DNA of 44,487 nucleotides from Planctomycetota bacterium (lineage in GTDB: Bacteria; Planctomycetota; UBA11346). The stretch covers positions 1 through 44,487 of the forward strand of contig JACDEI010000042.1 in assembly GCA_013816485.1 (NCBI GenBank). Reading direction: 5' to 3'. Shown here piece by piece: positions 1 to 9,178 of the stretch. Position 1 is the first letter of the stretch, and each line of letters opens with the position of its first letter. Below the pieces are notes generated by a model that ran no database searches, was not told the origin of the DNA, and saw only the letters and a program-made list of their open reading frames with translations. The position numbers and the translations under genes were made by a program.

Positions 1-311
1 ACAGCGCCTGCGACATCGCGGTGAAGGATTGCCGGTACACCAACGTACACGACCGAAGTGCATGAGATTTTCCCATGCAGGCCGCCCGCCCGAATAGCTG
101 CCTTTGTCAAGTGGAAATCAATGGGAATAATACGCAACCGACTGCGTGGACAGAACTTGGCGGCTAAGTTTACAGGCATTGCCCTCCGGGACTTGGCGGA
201 TATTTACGGCTTTTTCCCGGCACTGAAGTGCCGGGCTATTTCCATGCTACCCCTCCGGGGCAGCGACGTCGGCGTTAGCTTTCCAGCATTGGCGAGACGC
301 CCGGGCCACGA
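1..311. other. Non-coding left edge
   Basis: No convincing gene is visible. The open frames here have unusual composition, overlap each other on both strands and lack start signals. The right part holds REP-like hairpins (separate entry). The stretch may be cut by the window edge, so a gene ending to the left cannot be excluded. Confidence 0.5.
181..262. repeat. REP-like hairpin cluster
   Basis: A perfect 8-bp stem with TGAA loop (CCCGGCAC at 216-223, GTGCCGGG at 228-235) is followed by GGCTATTTCCATGCTA and then CCCCTCCGGGG near 250-260. A related CCCTCCGGG lies near 182-190. Compact GC-rich palindromes set close together like this resemble the REP elements mobilised by RAYT transposases. 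An IS200/RAYT-like gene lies at the other end of the window. The family assignment is inference. Confidence 0.45.
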
Positions 312-337
312 AAGGAACCGCGCCTTCACGGTTCCTT
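312..337 (-). terminator. Intrinsic terminator overlapping a stop codon
   Basis: AAGGAACCG (312-320) pairs with CGGTTCCTT (329-337) across an 8-nt loop. Read on the minus strand the stem ends in TTT. The stop codon of the preceding minus-strand gene lies in the loop, so translation and termination may be linked. The U-run is short. Confidence 0.55.
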
Positions 338-745
338 GGGTATGGCAGGCAGAGCGAATGGGTTGGTCGGCACTGGAGCCCCTGACCCACGAGTATCGCG
401 TAACAACTCGTCGGGGTTTTGCAGAGGAAAATCGACACCAAACGGTGACACCAAGTAGGTGGTCGTGCCATCCCGGCGCAGCGAATAACACCGGATGACG
501 GCTTGGTCACGCGGATGAAGAACACCGTCAGTCAACTCACTGACCCGCGTGGGCCAGGCGGCGTGTTGCTCATAATATCGTGACGCGGCGCCAAGGAGAC
601 GCTGGTATGCCATATGTCCTTCCAACACCGTGCTATCACGGATGAGCGTGCTCTCCATCCGGACGAAGATTTCCCACGTCACGACGACCCCGAGAAAAAA
701 CATGCCGACGGCGGACATCCAGAGCCAGGCAATCTTCATCGGCAA
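326..745 (-). CDS. Small membrane-anchored hypothetical protein (139 aa)
   Basis: It begins with MPMKIAWLWMSAVGMFFLGVV, a single N-terminal membrane segment or uncleaved signal anchor. A roughly 110-residue soluble part containing YQRLLGAASRYYEQHAAWPT follows. The pattern of hydrophobic N-helix, long amphipathic helix and then aromatic/Gly strands (YSLRRDGTTTYLVSPFG) recalls the body of a pseudopilin. However, there is no prepilin cleavage motif (no G/A-F-T-L-x-E), so I do not call it one. It starts 6 nt after the Mrp-family gene and is probably cotranscribed with it. Function is not recognised. Confidence 0.65.
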   Translation of the reverse strand: MPMKIAWLWMSAVGMFFLGVVVTWEIFVRMESTLIRDSTVLEGHMAYQRLLGAASRYYEQHAAWPTRVSELTDGVLHPRDQAVIRCYSLRRDGTTTYLVSPFGVDFPLQNPDELLRDTRGSGAPVPTNPFALPAIPKEP

Positions 746-751
746 GGTCTC

Positions 752-1801
752 CTACTTCGCCGGCACCAACGCCGCCATGCTTGCCGCTCGAGCCACCTGT
801 TCGGCGATCCCGCGAAACGCCGCCGCGCTGCGGCTGGTCGGATGGGACAGCACCACCGGTGTGCCGTCGTCGCCGCTGATACGCACCGCTGGTTCGAGCG
901 GCACGCGGCCGAGGAACGCGACCTGCAGTTCATGCGCTTCGCGCTCCGCTCCGCCGGTGCCGAAGATCGGTTCGATGTGGCCACAGCGTGGGCAGACGAA
1001 CTCGCTCATATTCTCGACGATGCCGAAGAGTTTGACGTTCACCTTGTCGAACATCGCGATCGAGCGCCGCACGTCGGCGAGCGCCACCGCCTGAGGGGTG
1101 GACACCACCACCGCACCGGCGAGCGGCACGCTCTGCGCCAGCGTCAACTGGATGTCGCCGGTGCCCGGTGGCAGATCGACCAGCAGGTAGTCGAGGTCAC
1201 CCCAGGTCACGTCGGTGATCATCTGCCGCAGGGCTGAGACGATCATCGGTCCGCGCCAGATCACCGGTTGGCGTTCATCGAGCAGGAAGCCCATCGAGAT
1301 CATCTTCACGCCGTGCGCTTCGAGCGGGATCATCTTCTTGTTGATGACGTACGGCTGCCGGCTGATGCCCATCATGGTAGGGATCGACGGACCATAAATG
1401 TCGGCGTCGAGCAGCCCGACCTTGGCGCCGGCCTTGGCCAGCGCGCAGGCGATGTTGACCGTCACCGTGCTTTTGCCGACGCCGCCTTTGCCGGAGCCGA
1501 CACCGATGATGTGGCGCACGCCCGGCAGCGAATCGGCGACGTTCTGACCTTTGGGCACTTCGGCGGTGACGGTGATGTCCGCGCGGGTGACGCCGGCCAC
1601 CGACAACGCCGCGGCGCGGCATTGGTCTTCGAGTTCCTTCTTCACCGGGCACGCACCGGTGGTCAGCACCAGGGTGAACTTCGCCCCGCCGTCGGTGACG
1701 GTGAGGTCACGAATCATGTTCAGCGTCACCAGATCCTTCTTGAGATCGGGATCCTGGACAGTGCTCAGGGCGGAGCGGACGGCGGCAACAAGGTCGGACA
1801 T
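752..1801 (-). CDS. apbC: Mrp/ApbC family Fe-S carrier P-loop ATPase
   Basis: This is a cytosolic scaffold or carrier for iron-sulfur clusters. The N-terminal ~85 residues match the DUF59/MIP18 domain (VQDPDL, TTGACPVK). A deviant Walker A GSGKGGVGKST follows at about residues 106-116 (counted from an upstream in-frame ATG at 1813). DADIYGPS, WRGPM, DLPPGTGD and the cluster-binding CPRC (274-277) come next, then IFGTGG. The length (about 350 aa) is normal for bacterial Mrp. I prefer the ATG at 1801 (MSDLVAAVRSAL) because it gives the usual short N-terminus; neither start has a clear ribosome site. It is followed closely by the small membrane protein. Confidence 0.92.
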   Translation of the reverse strand: MSDLVAAVRSALSTVQDPDLKKDLVTLNMIRDLTVTDGGAKFTLVLTTGACPVKKELEDQCRAAALSVAGVTRADITVTAEVPKGQNVADSLPGVRHIIGVGSGKGGVGKSTVTVNIACALAKAGAKVGLLDADIYGPSIPTMMGISRQPYVINKKMIPLEAHGVKMISMGFLLDERQPVIWRGPMIVSALRQMITDVTWGDLDYLLVDLPPGTGDIQLTLAQSVPLAGAVVVSTPQAVALADVRRSIAMFDKVNVKLFGIVENMSEFVCPRCGHIEPIFGTGGAEREAHELQVAFLGRVPLEPAVRISGDDGTPVVLSHPTSRSAAAFRGIAEQVARAASMAALVPAK

Positions 1802-1879
1802 GGTGGCGCGCATGGTGGCGTGAACGCCGAGGAAACAAACCGCGATGACGCCCTGTCTCTTCGACGACCTGCAACGTGC

Positions 1880-2782
1880 TTACCTACCCGGAGCGCGCAC
1901 CGGAGCCTTCTTCTGGCTCGCTTCCTTTTTCTTGTCCTCACGCCAGCGCTTGACCTCTTCGCGTTTGGCGGCGTCGCGTTTGGCGTCCTCGATTGCCTGG
2001 AGGACGATGTTGGCGTCGACCACACCGCGCGCGGCTTGGAACTTACCAGTCAAAGCCGTGTCCGGTTTCAGCAGTCGCTGCTCATTGAGCAGCCACATCT
2101 CATTGCCGTAGTCGGTGCGGCGCAGCTCGGCAGCGAAACGCGCGAAGAAGCGCGTGACGTTGGCCACATCACGCAGCAGCAGGCGCTTGGCGTTGTTGTT
2201 GCGTGCGGCGTCGACCGCCTGCGGGAAGTCGATGATGATCGGACCGTCGTTGGCTTCGAGGATGTTGAACTCCGAGAGGTCGGCGTGGACCACGCCGGCG
2301 CACAACATCTTGGCGATCTCCTGCATGATCCGACGGTGGAACTGCACGGCGGCCAGGCGATCGAAACGTCCGGCGGCGATCTGCGGCGCCGGCTGACCAT
2401 CGGCGTAGGTCACCAGATCCATCAGCAGGATGCCGTCATGGTTCCCGTGTGGCCGTGGCACGCGCACGCCTGCGGCGTGCAGCTTGCGCATGGTGTCGGA
2501 CTCGGCGTTCTGCCACGCCTCTTCGCGTTTCTGTTTGCCGAACCGGGTACCGCGGTCCATGGCACGCTGATCACGGCTGTTGCCGGCCTGCCGGCCTTCG
2601 ACGTAGTCCTGACGCTGGCGGAAATTGCGCAGGTGGGCCTGTTTGTAGACCTTGGCCGCGCACACCTGGCCGTCGACCAGCACCAGGAAGACCGCGGCTT
2701 CCTTGCCGCTTTTCAGCGGGCGGATGATCTCCTGGATGAAGCCGTCGTCGATGAGGGCCTTGAGGCCGTCAGGAATCTGCAT
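1880..2782 (-). CDS. RIO1-type serine protein kinase
   Basis: RIO-family atypical protein kinase. The nucleotide loop SGKEAAVF (about residues 25-32), the ATP lysine in AAKVYK (residue 44), the catalytic loop HADLSEFN (166-173) and the metal site IIIDFPQ (182-188) are all intact, so it should be active. A Lys/Glu/Arg-rich tail ends the protein. Archaeal and eukaryotic RIO1 act in small-subunit maturation; bacterial substrates are poorly known. ATG 2782 is chosen because AAGGA lies about 11 nt upstream; ATG 2791 (MLAMQIPDG) is possible but too close to that site. A repeat cassette lies upstream, between it and the ccsA-like gene. Confidence 0.9.
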   Translation of the reverse strand: MQIPDGLKALIDDGFIQEIIRPLKSGKEAAVFLVLVDGQVCAAKVYKQAHLRNFRQRQDYVEGRQAGNSRDQRAMDRGTRFGKQKREEAWQNAESDTMRKLHAAGVRVPRPHGNHDGILLMDLVTYADGQPAPQIAAGRFDRLAAVQFHRRIMQEIAKMLCAGVVHADLSEFNILEANDGPIIIDFPQAVDAARNNNAKRLLLRDVANVTRFFARFAAELRRTDYGNEMWLLNEQRLLKPDTALTGKFQAARGVVDANIVLQAIEDAKRDAAKREEVKRWREDKKKEASQKKAPVRAPGR

Positions 2783-2871
2783 GGCCAGCATCGTCCTTTC
2801 AGGCGGCAAACGGCAAGACGGGGGAGGACGGGTCCAGACTGCGGACTGCTCACTCCCGCCCCTGGGCTCCC

Positions 2872-3028
2872 GCCCACTGGCGTAAAGCCAACTTCGATTC
2901 GAAAGCCACAGAGGGTAAAAACCGGGGGCTTTGCTCTGTGCTCTCTGTGGGCTCTGTGGGCTCTGTGGGCTCTGTGGCTAGGTTTTCTGCCTTTAGGTTT
3001 TTCTTTGCTTGGCTTTACGCCAGTGGGC
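2872..3028. repeat. Inverted-repeat cassette with 9-bp tandem repeats
   Basis: A perfect 20-nt inverted repeat frames the element: GCCCACTGGCGTAAAGCCAA (2872-2891) and its reverse complement (3009-3028). Inside, AGCCACAGAG (2904-2913) faces about four 9-bp copies of CTCTGTGGG (2943-2979) ending in CTCTGTGGCT. It fills the junction between the CcsA-like gene and the RIO kinase gene. In single-stranded form the arms could make a long hairpin, so it may also stop or slow transcription from the minus-strand operon. Confidence 0.85.
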
Positions 3029-3039
3029 TTCCGCCCCGT

Positions 3040-5241
3040 CTACGCGTAGCTGTGCAAACCTGCGAGCTGCACGTTTACCCAGTACCAGTTGAAGACCATC
3101 ACGATGAACGCCGCGATGGCGACCACCGCAGTGGCGATACCACGTTTTTGCGGCGACGTGGCCACACGCAGGTGGATCAGGCCGATGTAGACCACCCAGG
3201 TCAGCAGGGCGAAGACCTCTTTCGGATCCCAGCCCCACGGACGACCCCAGCTGACGGCGGCCCACACCGCGCCGAGCACCAGGCCGATCCACAACACCAA
3301 CATGGCCACCGCGTCGATGGCGAAGGTCGTGCGGTCCCACGCTTCGCTGCGCGGATCGTTCCACGGCAACCACAGGCGCATGATCAGGTAGGTCAGCGAC
3401 ATCAGCCCACCGAGCGCGATCAGGCCGTAGCTGGCGATGATGCAGCTGGTGTGCACGCGCAGCCAGAATTCGGACAGAATCGGCATCGCCGGGCTGATGA
3501 AGGCATTGATGTCGTGGTATTCGAGCAGGATCTGGGCGAAGATGATGAGGCAGCCGAACAACGCCGCACCCAGGCCGAGGCTACCGCGCGCGGCGGCGCC
3601 CAAACGGTTGGTCATCATCAGAATGGTGATCGAGCCGACCGCGATGCCGATCAGCGGAATGATCAGCGCCCACGGCCAACCGACCGCGAAACCTACCAGC
3701 ACCAGCACCACCAGCACCACGCCGATAAGGCCTGACAGCAGGTTTGCCACCCGTCGCGACCACGACATGCCGGCTTCACCCAGCAGCGCGATCCAGGACG
3801 ATAACAGCGCAGCGGCAGCCATCGACTCATAGAGATTCGAGAGCGGGATGCGTTGTGCGAGTTCCGCGCGCACGACGAAGGCGGTCATCTGCCCGGCGAA
3901 GCCGATGATCAGCAAGCCATAGCCGATGATCAGCGCCCAGCGCTGACGTCCGATGCCACCCATCGCCAGGAACGGCACGGCGAACAACAGGCTGAACCAC
4001 ACCCAATGGATGCCGCCATGCCACTTCCAGTAGCTCAGTTCGAGTTTGCTGGTGATGACCAGCGGGGCCTTGCCGCGTGCGACCTGATCCTGGCCATGCA
4101 GTTCCAGGAGCTTGGCGTTGGCGGCGACAAAGGCATCGATGCGTGGTTGCAGCTCAGCCCCCGTCATGGTGCCGTGACGTGTTGCGCGCCAGCCCAGACC
4201 AAGCGCATTCCACGCGCGGATGGCGTCGGTGACGGCGGTTTCGAGGGCCGGACGCAGCGCTTGGTCGGCCAGATCCTCATCCGGGATTCCCAGCTTTGTC
4301 CAGCGTGTCTTGAGATCACGCAGCGCTGCCGCGACGATCTCCGGTTCCACCAAGCCCAGCGCCGCTGCTTGCGTCGGATCGGCAGCCAGCTTCGCGGCGC
4401 CGGCCTCGTCGAGCGTGCCCGTGGCCGCGGCCTGCCACAGTGGCCACAACAGATGCTGGTTGAGGTTGACCAGGTCCTCGCGGTCAAGGCCAAGGCGCGT
4501 GGCGGTTTCGACCCCGATCGGCAACAGGCTCCAGGTCTGGTCAGCGAAACTTCCAACCGAACCATCGCCAGCCCGTGCGGCAGTCACGAACGCCGTAAAC
4601 GAGGTGGCAAAGTCGGTGCCCAGATCGGCAGGATCACGCCAACGATCATCGTGCGCGCCGGCCGGCACCGGGAACAAGCGCAACTGGAAAATCACGTTGC
4701 CCGCATCAAGCATGCCCTGTGCTGCCATCACCTGATTGATCTGTTTGCTCTTGGCGGTCAATCGGCCGAGTTTGTCCAACTCCGTACGCACCGTCTGATC
4801 GGTAATGCGCCGAGGAGTCATCAGACCTTTATCGAGCAGGACCGCATGCTCGGCTTCGGGAATCACCAGCGAGAGATCGCGCCGCAGCTCAGTGTGTTTG
4901 ACGCGTGCGATCGGCAGGTCGTCATAGTCCGAGCGGCAGAACACCAGATCGAGCAGGCTGGTCAGCGGCGTGTGGCCGTTGCCAAGCGTGGTGGAATACG
5001 CGATCGCATCCGACACTTCCATGCCCATGGAAAAGAGCGGCTTGTAACGTCCGCCGTGTTGCACGGGCACCGCCGCGAGACCGTCGAGAGTGACCTGCGC
5101 CAGGGTGTCCTTGATTGGCACCAGCGTGGGCTTGCCGAGGTGGGGCTGTTCGGCAGCAGTCAGCACGCTGCTGAGCAGCAAGGCGAGCGACAAGGTGAGC
5201 GAAAATGCGAGCAACTGAGGCAGCGGGCGGAGGGCGCTCAC
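3040..5241 (-). CDS. ccsA: CcsA/ResC-like cytochrome c biogenesis protein
   Basis: System II cytochrome c synthase subunit in the inner membrane. An N-terminal signal peptide (to about residue 30, ..LTAAEQ) leads into a ~380-residue periplasmic region with no recognised motif. Multiple membrane helices follow, with PLSNLYES, a conserved His in WLRVHTS, the WWD haem-handling motif WGRPWGWDPKE (about residues 665-675) and the second His in IHLR (about 690). At 733 aa it is much longer than a plain CcsA (~300 aa) because of the periplasmic domain. The start is GTG, overlapping the ResB-like stop (GTGA), which implies translational coupling. It works with that neighbour to ligate haem to apocytochromes such as the haem-motif protein at 34.8-37.3 kb. 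Confidence 0.9.
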   Translation of the reverse strand: MSALRPLPQLLAFSLTLSLALLLSSVLTAAEQPHLGKPTLVPIKDTLAQVTLDGLAAVPVQHGGRYKPLFSMGMEVSDAIAYSTTLGNGHTPLTSLLDLVFCRSDYDDLPIARVKHTELRRDLSLVIPEAEHAVLLDKGLMTPRRITDQTVRTELDKLGRLTAKSKQINQVMAAQGMLDAGNVIFQLRLFPVPAGAHDDRWRDPADLGTDFATSFTAFVTAARAGDGSVGSFADQTWSLLPIGVETATRLGLDREDLVNLNQHLLWPLWQAAATGTLDEAGAAKLAADPTQAAALGLVEPEIVAAALRDLKTRWTKLGIPDEDLADQALRPALETAVTDAIRAWNALGLGWRATRHGTMTGAELQPRIDAFVAANAKLLELHGQDQVARGKAPLVITSKLELSYWKWHGGIHWVWFSLLFAVPFLAMGGIGRQRWALIIGYGLLIIGFAGQMTAFVVRAELAQRIPLSNLYESMAAAALLSSWIALLGEAGMSWSRRVANLLSGLIGVVLVVLVLVGFAVGWPWALIIPLIGIAVGSITILMMTNRLGAAARGSLGLGAALFGCLIIFAQILLEYHDINAFISPAMPILSEFWLRVHTSCIIASYGLIALGGLMSLTYLIMRLWLPWNDPRSEAWDRTTFAIDAVAMLVLWIGLVLGAVWAAVSWGRPWGWDPKEVFALLTWVVYIGLIHLRVATSPQKRGIATAVVAIAAFIVMVFNWYWVNVQLAGLHSYA

Positions 5242-7625
5242 GACTTGCTCCTAGGCAGCGCCGCCAGTGCGCCGCTGATCGCTATACCGAGCGCCAAGAT
5301 GATCGACGCGAGCAACATCGCATTGCCTGCCGGCCGGTTGCCGACGCCGAGCACGGTGAGTGCTTGCGACTGCGGATCCCAACTGGCCTGGAAGAAGAAA
5401 GTGTCTTGCCACGCGAGCGGGTTGTTCATGTGGATGACCGCGGTCTCGGGCTTGGCGAGGTCGCCGCCGCTTTCGCTGTAAGCAACGTGGCAGTAAAATT
5501 CGCTCGGCGAGTTGCTGCCTGGGCGACGCGGTACCTCAAAGCCGGTCATCCAGATCGGACCGGGCATCGGCAGTGCTTCTTTGCCATAACACAGCTCGAA
5601 GCGGCCAGCACCAGGGACATCGAGCCACACCGGGCGCGGCGCGTACATGCCGAGCGAGCCATCATTGCCGAGCGAGCGCGGCAGATTCGGGTACGGCGTG
5701 TAGGGCACCCACACCGACGTCACGCCCTGGGTGCCGGTGGCGGTGACTTGGATCAGACTTTCGTAGTCGCCCACCGACATGCGGCTGGTGCGTTGTTCCT
5801 TGGGTACCACCAGCGGTTCGGTGACTTGGCGCGGACGCTGCAAGATGGCGTTCAGACGCACCGTCAGCGTGTCACCGAACAGGTCGATCCGCGCTTCGCT
5901 GCCGTCGATGAGCGGGAACTCGCGCAAGGCGGAGTCAGGCGCAGCGACCAGCAGCAAGACCTTGCGTCCTGGGCCGGCGATGGCGGGCGAAGTGACGAAC
6001 ACCAGACGGGTGCGCGCGGCTTCTTCTTGGGTCGGTTCCGTTAGGGTGCCGGTGGGAGCAGGAAAACGCGCAACCAGTTTGGCCCGCAGCGTGTCGTAGG
6101 CCCCCTGGTCGGCACAATGCACCCAGCTCATCGCCTGGTCTTCGATGCCATCACTGGTGCTCGGTGGGATCAGGCGCGGGAAGCTGCGTTCATCAGCGGC
6201 GCTCGTCAGGCTGAGATCGAGGCGCGGATCCAGCGGCGCATCGGCGACCTCCTTCCACTTCGTGGTCAGCCGCGCGTAAGGCGCAAACGCGGTGACCGTG
6301 AAGTTGACGTCGTTGACCGTGCCGATCGGCAGAGCGAGGGGCTTGGCATCGATGGCGGTCTGATGCCCCAACAAGCGACGTACGACTCCATTCGGAGTCA
6401 CCTTGGTACCGGCGGCCTCAGCGGCGGCTTCGGCTTGCTGACGGAAAAAGTCGCCCTGTTCGTAATACCGTGGCAAGCCCCGGATCGGCAATGCCACGAC
6501 CGCGGCCTCATCCATCGCGCGCATCGGTTGCAGCGGATCGTTGGCCAGGGCCGCGTTTTCACGCCGTACCCACAAGGCCGCACGATCCTTATGGTAAGCG
6601 ATGGTCCAGGGCGCGGCTTCGAGTGTGATCCCTTTCAGACGCGCATCCGGTGCGACCTTGAGGCGCGCACGTTGGAAGCGCGTCAGCGTCGGCTGGCCAA
6701 TCACGCTGCTGCCACTTTGTTGGCCGGCCGGCGTCTTCAGCGTCCATTCGATCATCGTGCCGTTCTGGCCTTGGAATCCTTCGGCCAGCAACGGGAAGTC
6801 CGTGGTGACGTTGGTAATCTCCAACGAGCGTTCGCCGCCAGCGATGGTCTCCTTGGTGAGCGCACTTTTCTTCAGTTCGGTGGCCAAGACTTCTTTGCCG
6901 TCCGCAGTCAGCGCGACCAGCTTGCCGTCGTTGGCGAGTACGCGCGGATACTCAGGCAGGAAACTGTCGGGACGACGGCCGCTCAACGTGTACTGCGTCA
7001 GATCCGGACGATTCTCGATCAGGGTGGCGGTGAACTTCGGCGCATCCGGCAGTTCGACATCCACCAGGATCGCCCACGCCAGCTCGGATTTGCCCTCGGG
7101 CGAGAGGATGGTCCAGCGTGGCATGATCGCCTGCACGGTGGCAGTTCCGGCAGCGCCAAGGGGCGCACGGTAACCCGGATTCGGCAGCAGACGGCAGGCA
7201 CCACCCTCCGTATCGACCTTGACGTAGCCGCGCACCAGCAGCGCGTCACCTTCGTGTTTCCAACCAAAATAAATGCCACAGGTCAGGACCAGCAGGACCA
7301 CACCGGCGTGGGTGATGTGAGTACCGATCTTCCGCCACGTCCACGGCACGCGCACGATGCTGGCGGTGATCAGGCAGGTGCAGATGGTCAGCCACAACAC
7401 CAGCGACGCCGTGCCGTTGAACCACTCCATCTCGTTGACTTCGAATGCTTGACGCACGGTATAAAACGCCGAGCCGATCGCCTGATGCAGGAACACGATC
7501 ACCAGCAGGGAGATGGACACCCATGGGCTGGAGATCGCCCGGGCGATGCGGCGTAGCGACGAGCTGGCGGGCCTCGGGGCGGGCGTGGCGGCGGGGGCAG
7601 TGGCGGGCGGGTGGAACTCGTTCAT
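5238..7625 (-). CDS. resB: ResB-like cytochrome c biogenesis protein
   Basis: About 795 aa. A Pro/Ala-rich cytoplasmic N-terminus is followed by SSPWVSISLLVIVFLHQAIG and two further membrane segments (SLVLWLTICTCLIT, HAGVVLLVLTCGIYFGW). A very large periplasmic domain and one C-terminal helix (AMLLASIILALGIAISG) complete the ResB/Ccs1 topology. Conserved sequence is weak in this family, so the call rests on topology, the HAGVVLLVL-type helix and tight coupling to the downstream ccsA-like gene. Expected role: with CcsA, keep and deliver haem for cytochrome c maturation. ATG 7625 (MNEFHPP) is preferred over the ATG at 7706, whose extra 27 residues look non-coding and cross the likely divergent promoter region. 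Confidence 0.82.
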   Translation of the reverse strand: MNEFHPPATAPAATPAPRPASSSLRRIARAISSPWVSISLLVIVFLHQAIGSAFYTVRQAFEVNEMEWFNGTASLVLWLTICTCLITASIVRVPWTWRKIGTHITHAGVVLLVLTCGIYFGWKHEGDALLVRGYVKVDTEGGACRLLPNPGYRAPLGAAGTATVQAIMPRWTILSPEGKSELAWAILVDVELPDAPKFTATLIENRPDLTQYTLSGRRPDSFLPEYPRVLANDGKLVALTADGKEVLATELKKSALTKETIAGGERSLEITNVTTDFPLLAEGFQGQNGTMIEWTLKTPAGQQSGSSVIGQPTLTRFQRARLKVAPDARLKGITLEAAPWTIAYHKDRAALWVRRENAALANDPLQPMRAMDEAAVVALPIRGLPRYYEQGDFFRQQAEAAAEAAGTKVTPNGVVRRLLGHQTAIDAKPLALPIGTVNDVNFTVTAFAPYARLTTKWKEVADAPLDPRLDLSLTSAADERSFPRLIPPSTSDGIEDQAMSWVHCADQGAYDTLRAKLVARFPAPTGTLTEPTQEEAARTRLVFVTSPAIAGPGRKVLLLVAAPDSALREFPLIDGSEARIDLFGDTLTVRLNAILQRPRQVTEPLVVPKEQRTSRMSVGDYESLIQVTATGTQGVTSVWVPYTPYPNLPRSLGNDGSLGMYAPRPVWLDVPGAGRFELCYGKEALPMPGPIWMTGFEVPRRPGSNSPSEFYCHVAYSESGGDLAKPETAVIHMNNPLAWQDTFFFQASWDPQSQALTVLGVGNRPAGNAMLLASIILALGIAISGALAALPRSKS

Positions 7626-7726
7626 AAGCGGGGTGGACACCGTAGGCCGGATGGCTGACGCGCCAGTGTCATCCTCGCTACGCCCCGCATTGGCCGGGCG
7701 TTGCATGCAGGACGGAAGTGCTGTCT

Positions 7727-8260
7727 ATGCTCATCACCATGGCTGCCATACCGGTGATCGTTGGATTGTCGGGCCTCGCCACTGGCGAGGTCTTCAAGCT
7801 TGGACCGGCAGCGGATCTGGTCATGGGCCGCAGCCGCGAGTGCCAGATCAGCTTCCAGCGCTTTCGTGCGTGGTTGGCCCTGAGCGAGATCGAACGCCGG
7901 CTGCGCGACCACTTCAACAGCGCGGTCAGCCGCAAACACCTGCGTCTGCTGACCCAGGGCAGTGTGCTCACCGCGGAGAACCTCTCCTCCACCGGGACGA
8001 TAATCGACAACCTCGCGCTGGAGGGCCAGCGCAGTTACGACCTGGTCAAGGGTCCGGTGCTCGTCCGTCTGGGCAGCGCCGAGGAACGTTTCCGCATCGA
8101 ACTGATGGAGGAGGCCGAGGTCGACCGGCGCATCGCCGCCCTGCCGGCGATCGATCCGCATCGTATTCCTGGGGTGCCCAATCCGGCCGAGGATCCCACG
8201 CCGATGGGGAATCCGACGCTGCCACCGGTGTCGCGTCCGGGCAACGGACCACACTGGTAG
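7727..8260 (+). CDS. FHA domain protein
   Basis: A soluble protein of about 177 aa. The N-terminal half carries the forkhead-associated signature: MGRSRECQI, then SRKHLRLL and STGTIIDN. This fold binds phosphothreonine peptides. The Pro-rich C-terminal tail (from about residue 130) is low complexity. A GGAAG ribosome site 8 nt before ATG 7727 supports this start. It is divergent from the cytochrome assembly operon and lies 30 nt before thrB, so it may be cotranscribed with thrB. No kinase lies directly beside it; the RIO kinase is 5 kb away. Binding partner unknown. Confidence 0.85.
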   Translation: MLITMAAIPVIVGLSGLATGEVFKLGPAADLVMGRSRECQISFQRFRAWLALSEIERRLRDHFNSAVSRKHLRLLTQGSVLTAENLSSTGTIIDNLALEGQRSYDLVKGPVLVRLGSAEERFRIELMEEAEVDRRIAALPAIDPHRIPGVPNPAEDPTPMGNPTLPPVSRPGNGPHW

Positions 8261-8290
8261 GTTCCCGCGGTCGTCGCACACTCCGCGCCC

Positions 8291-9172
8291 ATGCTGCGTT
8301 TCCGCGTTCCCGCTTCGACCACCAACCTTGGCCACGGCTTCGATTGCCTGGGCATCGCCCTCGGCGCGGCCAACATCATCAGCGTCGAGCCGGCGAGCAA
8401 CGCCGCGGTGGTCGCGCCCGAAGCACCGGACGAGGGGTTGGCGCGCATGGCGACGCAGGTGCGCGACGCCTGCGCCAAACGCTGGAACACTCTGATCCCC
8501 GGTTTCACCGTGCGCGTCGCTGGCGACGTGCCGGTGGCGCGCGGCATGGGCAGTTCGTCGACCATCTTCCTCGGCGTCGCCGCTGCTTGTCAGCGCCTCG
8601 CCAACCGCGCGTTCGCCAAACAGGAACTGCTGGAGATCGCTGCAAGCGAGGAAGGCCATCCCGACAACGCCGCCGCGGCGTGCATGGGAGGTTTCACCAT
8701 CGTCGCCGCCACGCCGCAGGGTCTGCGTTGGAGCCGTTTCGCGGTGCCGAGCGACCTCGTCGCGGTGGTCGCCATCCCGCCGTTCGAGGTCAAGACCAGT
8801 GACGCGCGCCGCATCTTGCCAGCGCAGGTCGAGCGTGCCGATCTGGTGCGCGCCCTGCAACGCAGTGCGCTGATCACCGCGGTGCTCGCCTCCGGGCGCA
8901 TCAGCGAACTCACCGGTCTGTTCGACGACGCGTGGCACGAACAGTACCGCGCGACGGTAAATCCCGGCCTAGTCGAAGCACGCGCCGCCGCGGGACAGGC
9001 CGGCGCTATCGGCACCATCCTCTCCGGCAGCGGTAGCACGGTGCTGAGCTTCACGCTGCGCAGTCGTGCGGACGACGTGGCAGGTGCGGTGCTGGCGTCA
9101 TACCGCGCGCGCGGTGTCGCCGCGGCGGTGCGCACCATGGATTTCGACAATGCGGGGCTGTCAGCGGTCTGA
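8291..9172 (+). CDS. thrB: Homoserine kinase
   Basis: GHMP-family kinase that phosphorylates L-homoserine, the penultimate step of threonine synthesis. Features in order: the N-terminal TTNLGHGFDCLGIAL typical of ThrB, the ATP loop PVARGMGSSS, EEGHPDNAAAACMGG (substrate and ATP binding), and the third GHMP motif GTILSGSGSTVLSF near residues 235-248. At 293 aa it is full length. It ends 6 nt before the convergent esterase gene with no visible terminator between them. Confidence 0.93.
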   Translation: MLRFRVPASTTNLGHGFDCLGIALGAANIISVEPASNAAVVAPEAPDEGLARMATQVRDACAKRWNTLIPGFTVRVAGDVPVARGMGSSSTIFLGVAAACQRLANRAFAKQELLEIAASEEGHPDNAAAACMGGFTIVAATPQGLRWSRFAVPSDLVAVVAIPPFEVKTSDARRILPAQVERADLVRALQRSALITAVLASGRISELTGLFDDAWHEQYRATVNPGLVEARAAAGQAGAIGTILSGSGSTVLSFTLRSRADDVAGAVLASYRARGVAAAVRTMDFDNAGLSAV

Positions 9173-9178
9173 TGCAGC

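Noticed and set aside
58..498. 146-residue frame at the left edge
   Set aside because: It spans palindromic repeats and overlaps a better-supported minus-strand gene; it has no motif or ribosome site.
1268..3049. 593-residue plus-strand open frame opposite mrp and the RIO kinase
   Set aside because: It is antisense to two genes with full catalytic motifs. Its His/Arg/Gln-rich sequence is typical of the reverse complement of high-GC coding DNA.
3853..5481. 542-residue plus-strand open frame
   Set aside because: It mirrors the ccsA-like gene, whose WWD motif and membrane helices prove the minus strand is coding.
6117..7556. 479-residue plus-strand open frame
   Set aside because: Antisense shadow of the ResB-like gene. 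It is Arg/Gln/His-rich with no family pattern or ribosome site.
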